A stretch of 64,000 bases of DNA, from NCBI RefSeq assembly GCF_016482785.1, contig NZ_JAEMXM010000002.1, positions 248,001 through 312,000 on the forward strand, in the 5' to 3' direction. This document shows positions 18,754-26,878 of the stretch, piece after piece (position 1 is the first letter of the stretch; every line of letters begins with the position of its first letter). The notes under the pieces are model-generated. The model saw only the letters and a list, made by a program, of their open reading frames with translations, was not told the origin of the DNA and made no database searches. Source of the stretch: Paenibacillus alkalitolerans (GTDB lineage Bacteria > Bacillota > Bacilli > Paenibacillales > YIM-B00363). Position numbers and translations under genes: made by a program.

Positions 18754-18993
18754 TTGGAGGCCGTAAAAGTGAAACACAAAACTCATTGCAAAATTGGCGA
18801 ACTATTAAAAGCAGAAGGACGCACCCAAAAATGGCTTGCGGAACAAATCTCAACCGAGCGTAAAAAAGTGACTTCTCAGATGGTGAGTGATTGGGTGAAT
18901 AACCGTTACCCACCGCACATCAATTACATATTAAAAATTCAGCGTGTAACCGGATGGACTTTGGATCAAATGTTCGAGGAGGTTGAGGAATGA
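18754..18993 (+). CDS. Small XRE-type helix-turn-helix protein
   Basis: The 79-residue protein has a Cro/CI-like helix-turn-helix: KIGELLKAEGRTQKWLAEQI, then VTSQMVSDWVNNRYPPHI and an acidic tail. I use the TTG start because AAAGGAGG lies eight bases upstream; the first ATG in the region is in another frame. It is the first gene of a rightward operon between attL and the lysis genes and probably regulates that operon. Confidence 0.72.
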   Translation: MEAVKVKHKTHCKIGELLKAEGRTQKWLAEQISTERKKVTSQMVSDWVNNRYPPHINYILKIQRVTGWTLDQMFEEVEE

Positions 18994-19142
18994 TAAAGCA
19001 ATTTATTATTGAGGTTGACCAAATTCACGGTACTGTAGACTATAAAAACCCTGACGACCTGACATATTTTGAGGTGCTTGGAGCGATTGAATACACGAAA
19101 TTGATTGTCACTAAGAATTTTCTTGAAGATACGGAGGATTAG
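18990..19142 (+). CDS. Small acidic phage protein, 50 aa; paralogue of the gene at 38771-38938
   Basis: The ATG overlaps the previous stop (ATGA). The sequence KQFIIEVDQIHGTVDY, NPDDLTYFEVLGAIEY and KLIVTKNFLE aligns end to end with the 55-residue product at 38771-38938 (about 60% identical by eye). The function is unknown. Having one copy in the left operon and one next to the portal gene points to duplication or to recombination between related phages. Confidence 0.7.
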   Translation: MIKQFIIEVDQIHGTVDYKNPDDLTYFEVLGAIEYTKLIVTKNFLEDTED

Positions 19143-19144
19143 GT

Positions 19145-19501
19145 ATGAGTAAACTTCACGAGTTAAAGAAATTAATCTTGGATGGTAAAGCTTTAGTGAA
19201 TGATGGATTGAAAGAACGTTTGGAAAAAGATGAGTTGACCGAATCTGATCTTCGGTTCCTTAACAAGATCGCCTTTGGGATGGGTTTGAGTTTCGATGAA
19301 AATGGAACTTTTGCAATGACAGAATCACCGAAAGTTATTGATTTCCCGAAGCCGTGGGAAGTGATCGTTTTTCCTTGGGGTTCTGCTGTCAGAAATCGTA
19401 CTACGGATACATGGACTAATTTATTCCTTCCTGATGGTCAAGAACTGAACGTTGAGAATATACCTGTAATTTTGCATGATAACGGAATTGAATTTATTTA
19501 G
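19145..19501 (+). CDS. Hypothetical protein, 118 aa
   Basis: It follows the preceding gene by two bases. The N-terminal 45 residues are charged and helical (LHELKKLILDGKALVNDGLKE in part) and the C-terminal half is beta-rich with WEVIVFPWGSAV. I do not recognise it. It probably belongs to the accessory operon expressed in the lysogen. Confidence 0.6.
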   Translation: MSKLHELKKLILDGKALVNDGLKERLEKDELTESDLRFLNKIAFGMGLSFDENGTFAMTESPKVIDFPKPWEVIVFPWGSAVRNRTTDTWTNLFLPDGQELNVENIPVILHDNGIEFI

Positions 19502-19523
19502 GTGACAAGGAGAGAGGTTGACG

Positions 19524-19826
19524 ATGAAACCGAAAATTTGGTTTGAAGATAACTTGTTACGATTCAATCCTGAATATAGTATTGAGGTTTATGACCCAAA
19601 AGGTCTAGAAACACCCAACATTACGCAACCATCGGATTGTGTTGATTTACAAATCGGAAACATTGAGAAATATGAGCAACACGGTTACACCCTCTATGTA
19701 AAAGGTACTGAAAGAAACGTGATTGTCGTTGAAATCGGGAAATTAAATATGCGTGTCCTCCATGAATATTCGCATTTGATTCCAACGTGGATGAAAGAAG
19801 ATTTCAACAGATTCTTAAGCGCGTAG
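19524..19826 (+). CDS. Hypothetical protein, 100 aa
   Basis: I use the ATG at 19524, placed nine bases after AAGGAGAG; a TTG at 19518 is an alternative. The protein is acidic and beta-rich (YTLYVKGTERNVIVVEIG) with an HEYSH segment near the end that is too short to call a metalloprotease site. The last codons overlap the first intercistronic repeat of the prophage. Confidence 0.58.
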   Translation: MKPKIWFEDNLLRFNPEYSIEVYDPKGLETPNITQPSDCVDLQIGNIEKYEQHGYTLYVKGTERNVIVVEIGKLNMRVLHEYSHLIPTWMKEDFNRFLSA

Positions 19827-19864
19827 CGCCATCGAGACGACCGAGTAAGCGCGAGCCGTATAAG
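19819..19864 (+). repeat. Intercistronic repeat, copy A
   Basis: Begins with the palindrome GCGCGTAGCGC that includes the stop codon, then CATCGAGACGACCGAGTAAG and CGAGCCGTATAAG, ending nine bases before the AAGGAGAG of the next gene. The last block is identical to copy F at 56797-56831. It shares the invariant CGACCGA with five other copies in the prophage. Confidence 0.65.
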
Positions 19865-19884
19865 GTCTAGAAGGAGAGATGATC

Positions 19885-20169
19885 ATGAATGAACGAATCA
19901 AGGAAATAGAGGATAAACTACATGATGGAGATTACGATTGTTATTTCACATCAGCTTTAGGTAATGATGTATGCGATAAGAGTGCATCACAAGCGATTGA
20001 ATATCTTCTCTCCACTATTACATCCCTACTAGCAGAAAATGATAAGTATAGAGAGGCATTGAAAGAGGTTCAATTAGCATCAAAAGACGATACACTGCCG
20101 GACTTCTATCTGTTGGCTCGGACCGTAAATAATATCGCCCAATCCGCTCTAAGGGAGGAACAGGAATGA
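19885..20169 (+). CDS. Hypothetical protein, 94 aa
   Basis: I start at the ATG at 19885, eight bases after AAGGAG. The protein is helical with a central leucine-rich segment (YLLSTITSLLAENDKYREAL) that suggests a short coiled coil. I do not recognise it. It is coupled by a four-base overlap to the next gene. Confidence 0.58.
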   Translation: MNERIKEIEDKLHDGDYDCYFTSALGNDVCDKSASQAIEYLLSTITSLLAENDKYREALKEVQLASKDDTLPDFYLLARTVNNIAQSALREEQE

Positions 20170-20357
20170 AGGTAGATGATAAGTTTGGACCAATATTAAT
20201 TGATTATTACTTACCTGAACACATACGCGACCATATGCGAATGTTAGGCGTTTCAAAGGAAAAAACAGAGGAAATGGTTAAGTATATAATGAGCGATTCA
20301 GAAAAGAAAGCGAATTACATGAAAGTAATCGAGGAGTTAGCAAAGGAAGATGCCTGA
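20166..20357 (+). CDS. Hypothetical protein, 63 aa
   Basis: A small charged helical protein (HIRDHMRMLGVSKEKTEEMV). Start and stop overlap both neighbours (ATGA at 20166, eight bases at the end), as expected for a tightly coupled operon. No family is recognised. Confidence 0.58.
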   Translation: MKVDDKFGPILIDYYLPEHIRDHMRMLGVSKEKTEEMVKYIMSDSEKKANYMKVIEELAKEDA

Positions 20358-20664
20358 AAGATGGTACCGCCCATGGTGTGAACTAATCGTAAAATACGCA
20401 AAAGAACGGTTTGGGCGCGAGCTTGATCTTGACTACGTAATGAATCAGCCAATGCATCTTATATGGGGGACTTATATGGACGCAAGAGCTTTCTATAAGC
20501 TTGAACGTACATACTTCTCCTTAGACGATGTACCGGATAAATTCAAAGATGGTAACATAGTCGGTATACGTGGTCATGGTCGGTTAGATCAATATGTATG
20601 GAGTAATTCAGAAGGTAAATGGATGAGTATAGGAACGGTATTCGATGAATTTTATAAGGGGTGA
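20350..20664 (+). CDS. Hypothetical protein, 104 aa
   Basis: The protein is rich in aromatic and charged residues (MPERWYRPWCELIVKYAKERF; WGTYMDARAFYKLERTYF). It overlaps the previous gene by eight bases. I see no motif that gives a function. Confidence 0.58.
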   Translation: MPERWYRPWCELIVKYAKERFGRELDLDYVMNQPMHLIWGTYMDARAFYKLERTYFSLDDVPDKFKDGNIVGIRGHGRLDQYVWSNSEGKWMSIGTVFDEFYKG

Positions 20665-20669
20665 GATGG

Positions 20670-20894
20670 ATGAAACAAGAATATACTTTTCACGAGGATG
20701 TAAACAATCCTAGATATTTAATCATTCAAAACTTCATGGGAGGAACTTTAAAACTTCCAATGACTACTAAGACAGAATATCCCGAACAATTATTCCGAGC
20801 ATTCATGAACGAACTGTATATGATTAAAGGAGTACAAGAGGTATTCGAATCGTATGGAGCAAAGTTTTATACAAGAAGTGAGCCCGAGGAATAA
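20670..20894 (+). CDS. Hypothetical protein, 74 aa
   Basis: The ATG at 20670 lies eight bases after AAGGGG; a GTG at 20661 overlapping the previous stop is an alternative. It is the last gene of the left operon, and its stop lies in the terminator hairpin. The family is unknown. Confidence 0.58.
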   Translation: MKQEYTFHEDVNNPRYLIIQNFMGGTLKLPMTTKTEYPEQLFRAFMNELYMIKGVQEVFESYGAKFYTRSEPEE

Positions 20895-20909
20895 TCCCCG
20901 GGCTTTTTT
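20881..20909 (+). terminator. Terminator of the left accessory operon
   Basis: AGCCCG pairs with CGGGCT, with further pairs inside, followed by six T. It separates the rightward operon from the convergent lysis genes. Confidence 0.82.
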
Positions 20910-20910
20910 G

Positions 20911-21798
20911 TTACAGTAAATTCCGTTTCTTCGCCTCTTGTGCAATCAATATCAGTTTCCGAAACGCCTCTTCATGGTGAGTTCCTTTTGTGCGGTATTC
21001 TTCATAAAGTCCACTAATACGATCTTCTGTGGTGATTCCAAATACGGAAATCCCAAGCTCAACGAGAATAGCCGTAAACATCTCTATTTTCCGCTGTGCT
21101 TCTTTTCCCCATTTACCGGATAGTTTCCCCTTAAGATCAGCTATACGCGAAGCTAGAGCCACGATTTCGACCGTCTGAGCGTTGGGAGTGTTGAAGTAGT
21201 CCCAATACTCCTCCGCCTCCGCAAGTGTCATAGAATCGACTTTAGCGAGGTCTGCATACAGTTGGCTCCACGGGAACAGTACGCCGGGACAAAAGGGCTT
21301 TCCAATTGAATCAATCTGGAAGTGGCCCAGTACATGCGCCGCGTCTAAGGCGATTCTGTGCCCGTACAGCCGTTGCACTTCATGTTGAATGTATTTGTGC
21401 AGCCAACGTGTTGCGGCGTATTGCTCGGGCGTTACATCGCCTTTAATGCCGTGATACGCTTTTACGGCTGACGTTTCCTCGTCAACAGTCACATATCCCT
21501 CATGTTCGATGGATACGGCATATAGATTCGGGTTCACCTTCATGGCTGAGATAATCGGTGCTTTGGGCTTCTGAATACGTCCCTGCGTCCATGGTGCGCG
21601 GTCAATCGGTACATACTGGACGATTTCCCCTTTACGCGACACCCCAAACGTAGACGATGCGGATTTACTCCTGGGATTGGAGAATGTGTTATACATGCTT
21701 CCCATGGTTGCAGCTGAAATATGATCCGCAATTATCAGAGGTTTATGCCCGTTCCTTGATCCGTGTTTATGGACAATTTTCTGTTCTATCGTATACAT
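20911..21798 (-). CDS. Phage endolysin, N-acetylmuramoyl-L-alanine amidase (Amidase_2)
   Basis: The 295-residue enzyme has the PGRP/amidase-2 zinc ligands in LIIADHISA near residue 27, AAHVLGHFQIDS near 155 and KPFCPGVLF near 168. It cuts the bond between N-acetylmuramic acid and L-Ala in the host wall at the end of the lytic cycle. About 110 C-terminal residues are helical and may bind the wall. GGAGG precedes the ATG. It is the last gene of the leftward late operon, next to the holin. Confidence 0.87.
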   Translation of the reverse strand: MYTIEQKIVHKHGSRNGHKPLIIADHISAATMGSMYNTFSNPRSKSASSTFGVSRKGEIVQYVPIDRAPWTQGRIQKPKAPIISAMKVNPNLYAVSIEHEGYVTVDEETSAVKAYHGIKGDVTPEQYAATRWLHKYIQHEVQRLYGHRIALDAAHVLGHFQIDSIGKPFCPGVLFPWSQLYADLAKVDSMTLAEAEEYWDYFNTPNAQTVEIVALASRIADLKGKLSGKWGKEAQRKIEMFTAILVELGISVFGITTEDRISGLYEEYRTKGTHHEEAFRKLILIAQEAKKRNLL

Positions 21799-21807
21799 AA
21801 GACCCTC

Positions 21808-22008
21808 CTAATGGGAGAAGTCGTCATTATTATTCTTTGCGCGTGTTGCGTCCACAGCCGTTTCGCCTAATATATACGTAGCCACAAGACCGGCGAAGGT
21901 GAGCACCGTTTCGTTATCAATGCCGAGCTCAAGACCATCATTGAGCACGATCAACACCGCTGTTATAACCGCCATCCAAAATTTACGAGACTTGAATTTG
22001 TTTTTCAT
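21808..22008 (-). CDS. Holin-like small membrane protein, 66 aa
   Basis: The ATG at 22008 has a near-perfect AAGGAGG nine bases upstream. The protein has two hydrophobic segments (FWMAVITAVLIVLN and VLTFAGLVATYILG) split by a short acidic turn, and a charged tail, like small phage holins of Firmicutes. It lies next to the amidase. The same frame is open upstream to 22404, so a long N-terminally extended form is possible in principle; see the frame-broken gene at 21983-22398. Confidence 0.72.
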   Translation of the reverse strand: MKNKFKSRKFWMAVITAVLIVLNDGLELGIDNETVLTFAGLVATYILGETAVDATRAKNNNDDFSH

Positions 22009-22398
22009 GAAATTGTTCCTCCTTAGATTGTTTCCGAGTGTACGGAATAGAATGTTGAGCCTTGCAAAAAGGACAATTATAAATGCCCCCAAGTGCGATA
22101 TAAACGGCGACTTGCTTTTCGTCACTGAAACTTGCGAATAGCTTATTGAATTTGGAGCAACCCACCCTTTCACCCCCAAATGAGCCATAATTAATCGCTG
22201 ATTCTCTAACTCAGCATCCATTTTTGCTTCCATACGTCTTTCTTTAATCCGCTGCTTCAGACTTCGTTTCTTCTGAAAATAAAAAGTAACCACACCCGTC
22301 ACTATGGCGGAGGCGGCTACTGCATGGGGCCCAAGGTATCTAATGATTGGCTCTATGATGCGTATTAGTAGTTCGATTACGTCGTCCATTGTCATAAT
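21983..22398 (-). pseudogene. Membrane-anchored lysis-module protein, probably frameshifted
   Basis: From the ATG at 22398 the frame encodes an N-terminal membrane segment (AVAASAIVTGVVTFYF) and a basic helix, then reaches a run of five G (minus strand, 22173-22177) and enters an odd sequence that happens to read through into the holin. The adjacent frame after the G run looks more protein-like, has a YNCPFCKAQH zinc-like motif and stops at 21983, just over the holin ribosome site. One extra G would join the two halves into a protein of about 138 residues. A separate GTG start at 22165 (after GGGGGTG) is the other reading. Confidence 0.5.
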
Positions 22399-22555
22399 CA
22401 CCATCCGGAGGCGGTTTGGTCAGCAATATCTCGCGTTCCTCCACATAAAATCTCGCTTTATCCTCTCCCCATAACCACACTAAAAATTGATACATTTCAC
22501 TTTGGTCGACAGGTTCATCATCCAGGATGCAAAATTCGAATACGAAACCGAGCAT
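22340..22555 (-). CDS. Small phage protein, 71 aa
   Basis: AAGGAGG lies eight bases before the ATG. The N-terminal 45 residues are acidic and aromatic (MYQFLVWLWGEDKARFYVEE); the tail is polar with His-rich THHRANH. It overlaps the start of the next gene by 59 bp. I do not recognise it. Confidence 0.55.
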   Translation of the reverse strand: MLGFVFEFCILDDEPVDQSEMYQFLVWLWGEDKARFYVEEREILLTKPPPDGDYDNGRRNRTTNTHHRANH

Positions 22556-22603
22556 ATCGCACCTCCTTGAAATAGAAAAATCCGCCCATAGTTGGACGAC
22601 TTC

Positions 22604-22670
22604 TGGTATAATATTCTAGTACAACTTGCTTGGGTAGGAATAGGCTTGCCTCCAGTGGGAGGTGATGCCT
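22604..22670 (+). promoter_or_regulatory. Extended -10 promoter and self-sealing leader of the toxin candidate
   Basis: TGGTATAAT (22604-22612) is a perfect extended -10. In the leader, CCTCC (22649-22653) pairs with the ribosome site GGAGG (22658-22662), and AGGC (22642-22645) pairs with GCCT (22667-22670) next to the start codon. The two nested stems would hide the ribosome site, as in known type I toxin mRNAs. Confidence 0.6.
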
Positions 22671-22751
22671 ATGCAATTTTCGTTCGCGGAAGTAATCATG
22701 CTCGGGATGTTTGTCCTCGCGTTGCTTACTTACCTGAATAAACGAAAATAA
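22671..22751 (+). CDS. Putative type I toxin-like hydrophobic peptide, 26 aa
   Basis: The peptide has a polar start (MQFSFAEVI), a hydrophobic core (MLGMFVLALLTYL) and a basic end (NKRK). This is the form of the holin-like toxin family (Hol_Tox) and of TxpA/BsrG-type toxins found in prophages of Bacilli. It runs against the leftward late genes on a separate transcript with its own extended -10 promoter, a hairpin-covered ribosome site and a terminator that starts inside its stop codon. No antisense RNA is proven; a leftward RNA from the 22.8-22.9 kb area would be the antitoxin. The function is inferred. Confidence 0.6.
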   Translation: MQFSFAEVIMLGMFVLALLTYLNKRK

Positions 22752-22780
22752 CCCGCCCAGGTCAACGGTTCGGGTTATTT
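22746..22780 (+). terminator. Terminator overlapping the toxin stop codon
   Basis: AAATAACCCG pairs with CGGGTTATTT over 10 bp; A and T runs on both sides would let it work in both directions, so it could also end an antisense RNA. Confidence 0.65.
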
Positions 22781-22820
22781 CCTTGGTTTTATGGAGGTTT
22801 CCCATCCAAGAGTTGTGCAG

Positions 22821-22846
22821 GGAGTCGGGTGCAACCGGCTCCTTTT
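22821..22846 (+). terminator. Second hairpin terminator downstream of the toxin
   Basis: GGAGTCGG pairs with CCGGCTCC (one G-T pair) around GTGCAA and is followed by TTTTG. Confidence 0.6.
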
Positions 22847-22886
22847 GTTATTATTACTTTATCATAAGCGTTTTAGTACGGCAATG

Positions 22887-23060
22887 CTACATGTAATCAT
22901 AAATCTTTCTTCGGATGTTGTCATTTCCGGCAGGGTCGCAATCGCCTTTCGGTACTCTTGTGGTTCTCCACCATACGATAACTTTCAGCACGTTCCACAC
23001 AATCAGGAAGCAAACAATACAGGACCATGTAAACCCTATAATTTTATATGCATCCCACAT
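22887..23060 (-). CDS. Small single-span membrane protein, 57 aa
   Basis: The ATG at 23060 has GGAGG seven bases upstream. One hydrophobic segment (IGFTWSCIVCFLIVWNVLKVIVWW) is followed by a basic tail. It lies between the ejection-protein gene and the toxin candidate, so it could be a second lysis protein. No family is recognised. Confidence 0.55.
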   Translation of the reverse strand: MWDAYKIIGFTWSCIVCFLIVWNVLKVIVWWRTTRVPKGDCDPAGNDNIRRKIYDYM

Positions 23061-23064
23061 TTGA

Positions 23065-26000
23065 TTACCTCCCCAATAATTCGTCAATCCTTCGCTCAAT
23101 GGCTGCAATACGTCGGTTTCGTTCGGACTCTCTTATGGACTCATCTTCCCAAAGTTTATCAATTGACCGTTCCAACTTCTCAATGGTCCGGTCTGTCTGT
23201 AGTGTATCATATTCCTGTTTAGGATTGTCCGATTCCAAAATATAACGAGAATCTTCTACTCCAAGAGGCCGCAAGTCGTTACTGTAATATTCCCTCGCTT
23301 CCGGAGTAGCAGACGGACCAAACATAATTTGTCGAACAAGGTTTACAAGGTCCTGCTCAACCGGATACTTTAATTCAGGTTCTTCCATGCGATTACCGAA
23401 TCCGAACGGACTGTTGGCAAGGTTGGTTGTTAATGCGCCTTTATCCGCAATGGAGGAGATGCCCTGTAACGACTTCTTTAACTGATTTCCGCCGAAAGGT
23501 AACAACACTTTATACAACGGATCCTGAACGCCTTTTACCGCTAACAGACCTTCACCGAAGCGTGTCGGGTCGTTGTCTCCGAACAATTCCTTTCTGGTTG
23601 GGAGTGTATCGCTTCCATATTCAGGGTAAATACTTGCGAGTTGTTGCCCGAATGGAACGTTGGAGAGGACTTCACCCGCGAGTCTTCCTCCTGCCCCGGT
23701 GATTCGTTCACCTGTCCCTTTTGTGTCGTCACTAGCCTGCGCATACGCCTCGTAGATCGCTTGTACAGGGTCGAAGGTAACTCCGCTACCTCTAACCGCT
23801 TCGGCTCCTCTATTGAATAAATAATTACCCAAGAAAAGGAGCACCAAACCGCCGAAGTCTTTCTTGCTTACAAAGTCTCCCATGACTCGCCACAGGTTTG
23901 CCACTTCAAGCGTAAACGGTGCAAGGAATTGGACCACTTTCGCCTTTTGAGCAAGTGGAACCTCACCGATCCCTCGACCGGCTACAAGTCTACGGGTTTC
24001 ATCGTCGGCGTATTTAATCGGATCCGGTACGCCTTGTGCCTTACCTTTTGCTAACATGGACTCCCAAATGAACGTTGTACCGAGACGGTCCGATGATTCA
24101 ATCATCCATTCAGCAAGACGTTTGGTTTGTCCTACACCGGTTTTTAACCCTCTCCAAAAGTCATCGCCTACCACTTGATCGAACTGACGGAACAATCTCC
24201 CGGAAAAACGCTCTTTCAAGAATTGGGACTGCGCCTGTTCCTTAGAACCTTTGATAAGTGTAGGCAGAGCATTCTTAGCTCCAATCGCCGCGAATTGTTT
24301 AGCCTCTGCTATTCCAACAGGGATGTTTGCCAATTGAGCTACGGCAGAGCCAACGTTTCCAAGTATCGTATTCGCCTTCACTCGGTTATTGAGCATTTGC
24401 AGCGCCATAATGGTTTTGCGTCCACCTGGCAAAACTTCAAGAGGCCGATCCAATACGTTTGTTTTCCCGGCCAAATCCTGCGAATATCGCTGCAAGAACT
24501 GAATGAAGTTGTTTAGGTTCTTTGTTTCCCCCGTCTCATCCGCCAACGTTTTGGCAAGGCTGCGGAAAACGTCTATATGCGGGTCGATATGAATTGCATA
24601 CGTTGCCGATGGGATATATTCCAAAAAACCGCCCACCGCATCGTTTGTAAATGGTCCTAATCCACGTTTTTGCATGAAAGAAGCCCATTTCGATTTAGGC
24701 AACACAAATTCCGATATGCCTACCAAGCTAGGGTCAATTGCCGAAGGCTGTTCAAACAAATTCCGGATTCCCGAGAATAACCCCATTTCCTGAAAGTGAC
24801 GGTAGTAGTCCTTACGCTTTGGCACTTGCTTCTCGGTATTGTTCGGGTATATCCGCGCTCGGGTTTTGTTCACTTCGTCAATCAACGCATCATACTTCTG
24901 ACGGAACCATTGATCCGCTTTGACGATGTTTTTCCAGTCTTGCGGTGCTTCTTTTTTCAACTGTTCCAGGTCAATTTGCTTTTCCCCGAATCGTTGCACA
25001 AGTGCGGACGCTTTGCTTCCCTTCTTTATCCCCAGTTCGTCCACAATCTTGGATTTCATCTCGTTCAACAGTTGTTCTTGTTGGTCAATGTTCGATTTTT
25101 TCGCCGCGTCAAACGGATCGAGAATCGACTTTTTGACTAGCGGGTATTTGTCGCCGAATACCTTGTTGAAGTTCCTGTACACGTCCGTAGAATAAAACGT
25201 GAACGTGGACAGGTCTTTCATCTTGCTTGGGTCAATGCCGGCTACTCCAAGTTCTTGTTTTCGGACTTCTTGGCGTAACCGTTTTGCCTCTTCCTTGGAC
25301 GCTTTGAACAACTCACGAATACGTGGACGGATTTCCTCGCCAAACGCTTGCACCATTTGTTCAGTGAAATCAGCGAGTTTTGCCGCGCCTTTTAAGACGT
25401 AACCGGCTCCGAGTTTCGTATACACGTCAATTGGGTTGCTACTCAAACGATTTCCCCGGATTTCGTTCATTGCCGACTGTATCAGTTCATCCGCATAGGT
25501 GTTAATCCGGTCCCGGATGCGTGGTGTCGATACATCCTCAATGATATCGTCATCGTCCAAGTCATCAACGATCTGCTGCGGTCGCGCTTGTTGTACCGGT
25601 TGTGGAGTTGCTTGTGTTGTTGGACTTGCTTGTGCTGCTTTAGTTTGTTCGCTCCGGCGTCCTCTCGTCTGCTGCGGTGGTCTTGCTCCTGCTGTGGTCT
25701 GTGGCATCGCCGCCGTTCCCGTTACTCCACCTTGGTAGCGGTCCGCCATGGATCGTACCGGTAAACCCGCGCCGGACACCTCGCGCATACGCTGTGTTTC
25801 CCGAGCGCGTTCAACGAGATTTGGAGCAACGCGTTTTGGGCGAGACGAATATGCAAGATCGATCATGGTTTCCAAATCCGGTTCATCTCGTGTTGCAAAT
25901 CGACCCCATGCCTCCAAAAATTCCTCTCGTTCCCGTCCCGGTGTCATTTTAGCGCCTTCCATCGACCGTGCAAAGGCTTCTAAACGATCACGGTATGGAT

Positions 26001-26874
26001 TAGTCTGTCGAGCCGTTCTCGCGGTTGTAGGCGTCAATAAATCAGGCTCAGGCAGTCCTATAGGTTCCACCTTACCCGATGCAGGAATAACATCATCCGT
26101 AGCCGCAGTATTCACGTTTCCACGTTGGCGAGGTTCAGGCAATGCAAGCGTTGGTGTCGGGGCGGCTTGTTGCGGCCTAAATGCTCGGATAAGTCGCTGA
26201 ATGCCTTCGCCCACCAAAGGTGCGGCCGCACCAATCGCACCGCCGGCCGCACCTGCAATACCTATATCCACACCTCTTTGCCCCAACGTTTGGTCATTAA
26301 TGCCGGCAACTTGTTCACGGATTTCAAGCGGAACCTGAGAAGCGGCACCTGTAGCCGCTCCTGCCCCTGCTTGAGCAGCGATCCGACCAAGACGAGGCAG
26401 ATTCTTTCCTAATGCGCCAATCGCTTGGAACGCTTTTCCCGTGGGCAATGCTTGGGCGATAATCTCTCCGGCAATTCCTCCAGGACGTTGCGCACGTGCT
26501 CGCTGTTCTTCAAGCGTCTCCTGTCCAAGCGCTCGCGCCGTTCGTTCGGTTAATCCACCCGATAGCACAGAGGGAACAACATTCGGAATGTCCATAAGCG
26601 CTTGTCCCGTGCCTTCAAGAATCCGCTGATAAAGTGGACGTTCCGGCTTCACTTCCACCCTTGGCGCGTTTAACGCCGGTGCTCGACTGTGGTCTTGGTT
26701 AATCATGCTGCGTCTTTCGGAACGCAAGTCGCTATCCCTCAACCCTTCTTGAGTGTATCGTTTCCGATTCTTTTCCTTCATGAAGTTATCGGCAGAGACT
26801 AACCCGCCGGAAGTTGTGGACCCTGTTTGCTTATTCTTTTTGCTCAGAAAGTCATTCGCACTTACGAGAGGCAT
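23065..26874 (-). CDS. Very large internal virion / ejection-type protein, 1,269 aa
   Basis: This is the largest gene of the phage. Residues 1-60 contain a short repeat (LVSANDF, LVSADNF). Residues about 130-240 are Gly/Ala-rich and weakly hydrophobic (GAGAATGAAS, GIAGAAGGAIGAAAPL), followed by 250 low-complexity Pro/Gln/Arg residues and then about 750 residues of helical sequence. It sits at the distal end of the late operon after the fibre gene. In short-tailed phages this place is taken by proteins injected ahead of the DNA that form a channel. The assignment rests on size, position and composition. Confidence 0.6.
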   Translation of the reverse strand: MPLVSANDFLSKKNKQTGSTTSGGLVSADNFMKEKNRKRYTQEGLRDSDLRSERRSMINQDHSRAPALNAPRVEVKPERPLYQRILEGTGQALMDIPNVVPSVLSGGLTERTARALGQETLEEQRARAQRPGGIAGEIIAQALPTGKAFQAIGALGKNLPRLGRIAAQAGAGAATGAASQVPLEIREQVAGINDQTLGQRGVDIGIAGAAGGAIGAAAPLVGEGIQRLIRAFRPQQAAPTPTLALPEPRQRGNVNTAATDDVIPASGKVEPIGLPEPDLLTPTTARTARQTNPYRDRLEAFARSMEGAKMTPGREREEFLEAWGRFATRDEPDLETMIDLAYSSRPKRVAPNLVERARETQRMREVSGAGLPVRSMADRYQGGVTGTAAMPQTTAGARPPQQTRGRRSEQTKAAQASPTTQATPQPVQQARPQQIVDDLDDDDIIEDVSTPRIRDRINTYADELIQSAMNEIRGNRLSSNPIDVYTKLGAGYVLKGAAKLADFTEQMVQAFGEEIRPRIRELFKASKEEAKRLRQEVRKQELGVAGIDPSKMKDLSTFTFYSTDVYRNFNKVFGDKYPLVKKSILDPFDAAKKSNIDQQEQLLNEMKSKIVDELGIKKGSKASALVQRFGEKQIDLEQLKKEAPQDWKNIVKADQWFRQKYDALIDEVNKTRARIYPNNTEKQVPKRKDYYRHFQEMGLFSGIRNLFEQPSAIDPSLVGISEFVLPKSKWASFMQKRGLGPFTNDAVGGFLEYIPSATYAIHIDPHIDVFRSLAKTLADETGETKNLNNFIQFLQRYSQDLAGKTNVLDRPLEVLPGGRKTIMALQMLNNRVKANTILGNVGSAVAQLANIPVGIAEAKQFAAIGAKNALPTLIKGSKEQAQSQFLKERFSGRLFRQFDQVVGDDFWRGLKTGVGQTKRLAEWMIESSDRLGTTFIWESMLAKGKAQGVPDPIKYADDETRRLVAGRGIGEVPLAQKAKVVQFLAPFTLEVANLWRVMGDFVSKKDFGGLVLLFLGNYLFNRGAEAVRGSGVTFDPVQAIYEAYAQASDDTKGTGERITGAGGRLAGEVLSNVPFGQQLASIYPEYGSDTLPTRKELFGDNDPTRFGEGLLAVKGVQDPLYKVLLPFGGNQLKKSLQGISSIADKGALTTNLANSPFGFGNRMEEPELKYPVEQDLVNLVRQIMFGPSATPEAREYYSNDLRPLGVEDSRYILESDNPKQEYDTLQTDRTIEKLERSIDKLWEDESIRESERNRRIAAIERRIDELLGR

Positions 26875-26878
26875 GAAA

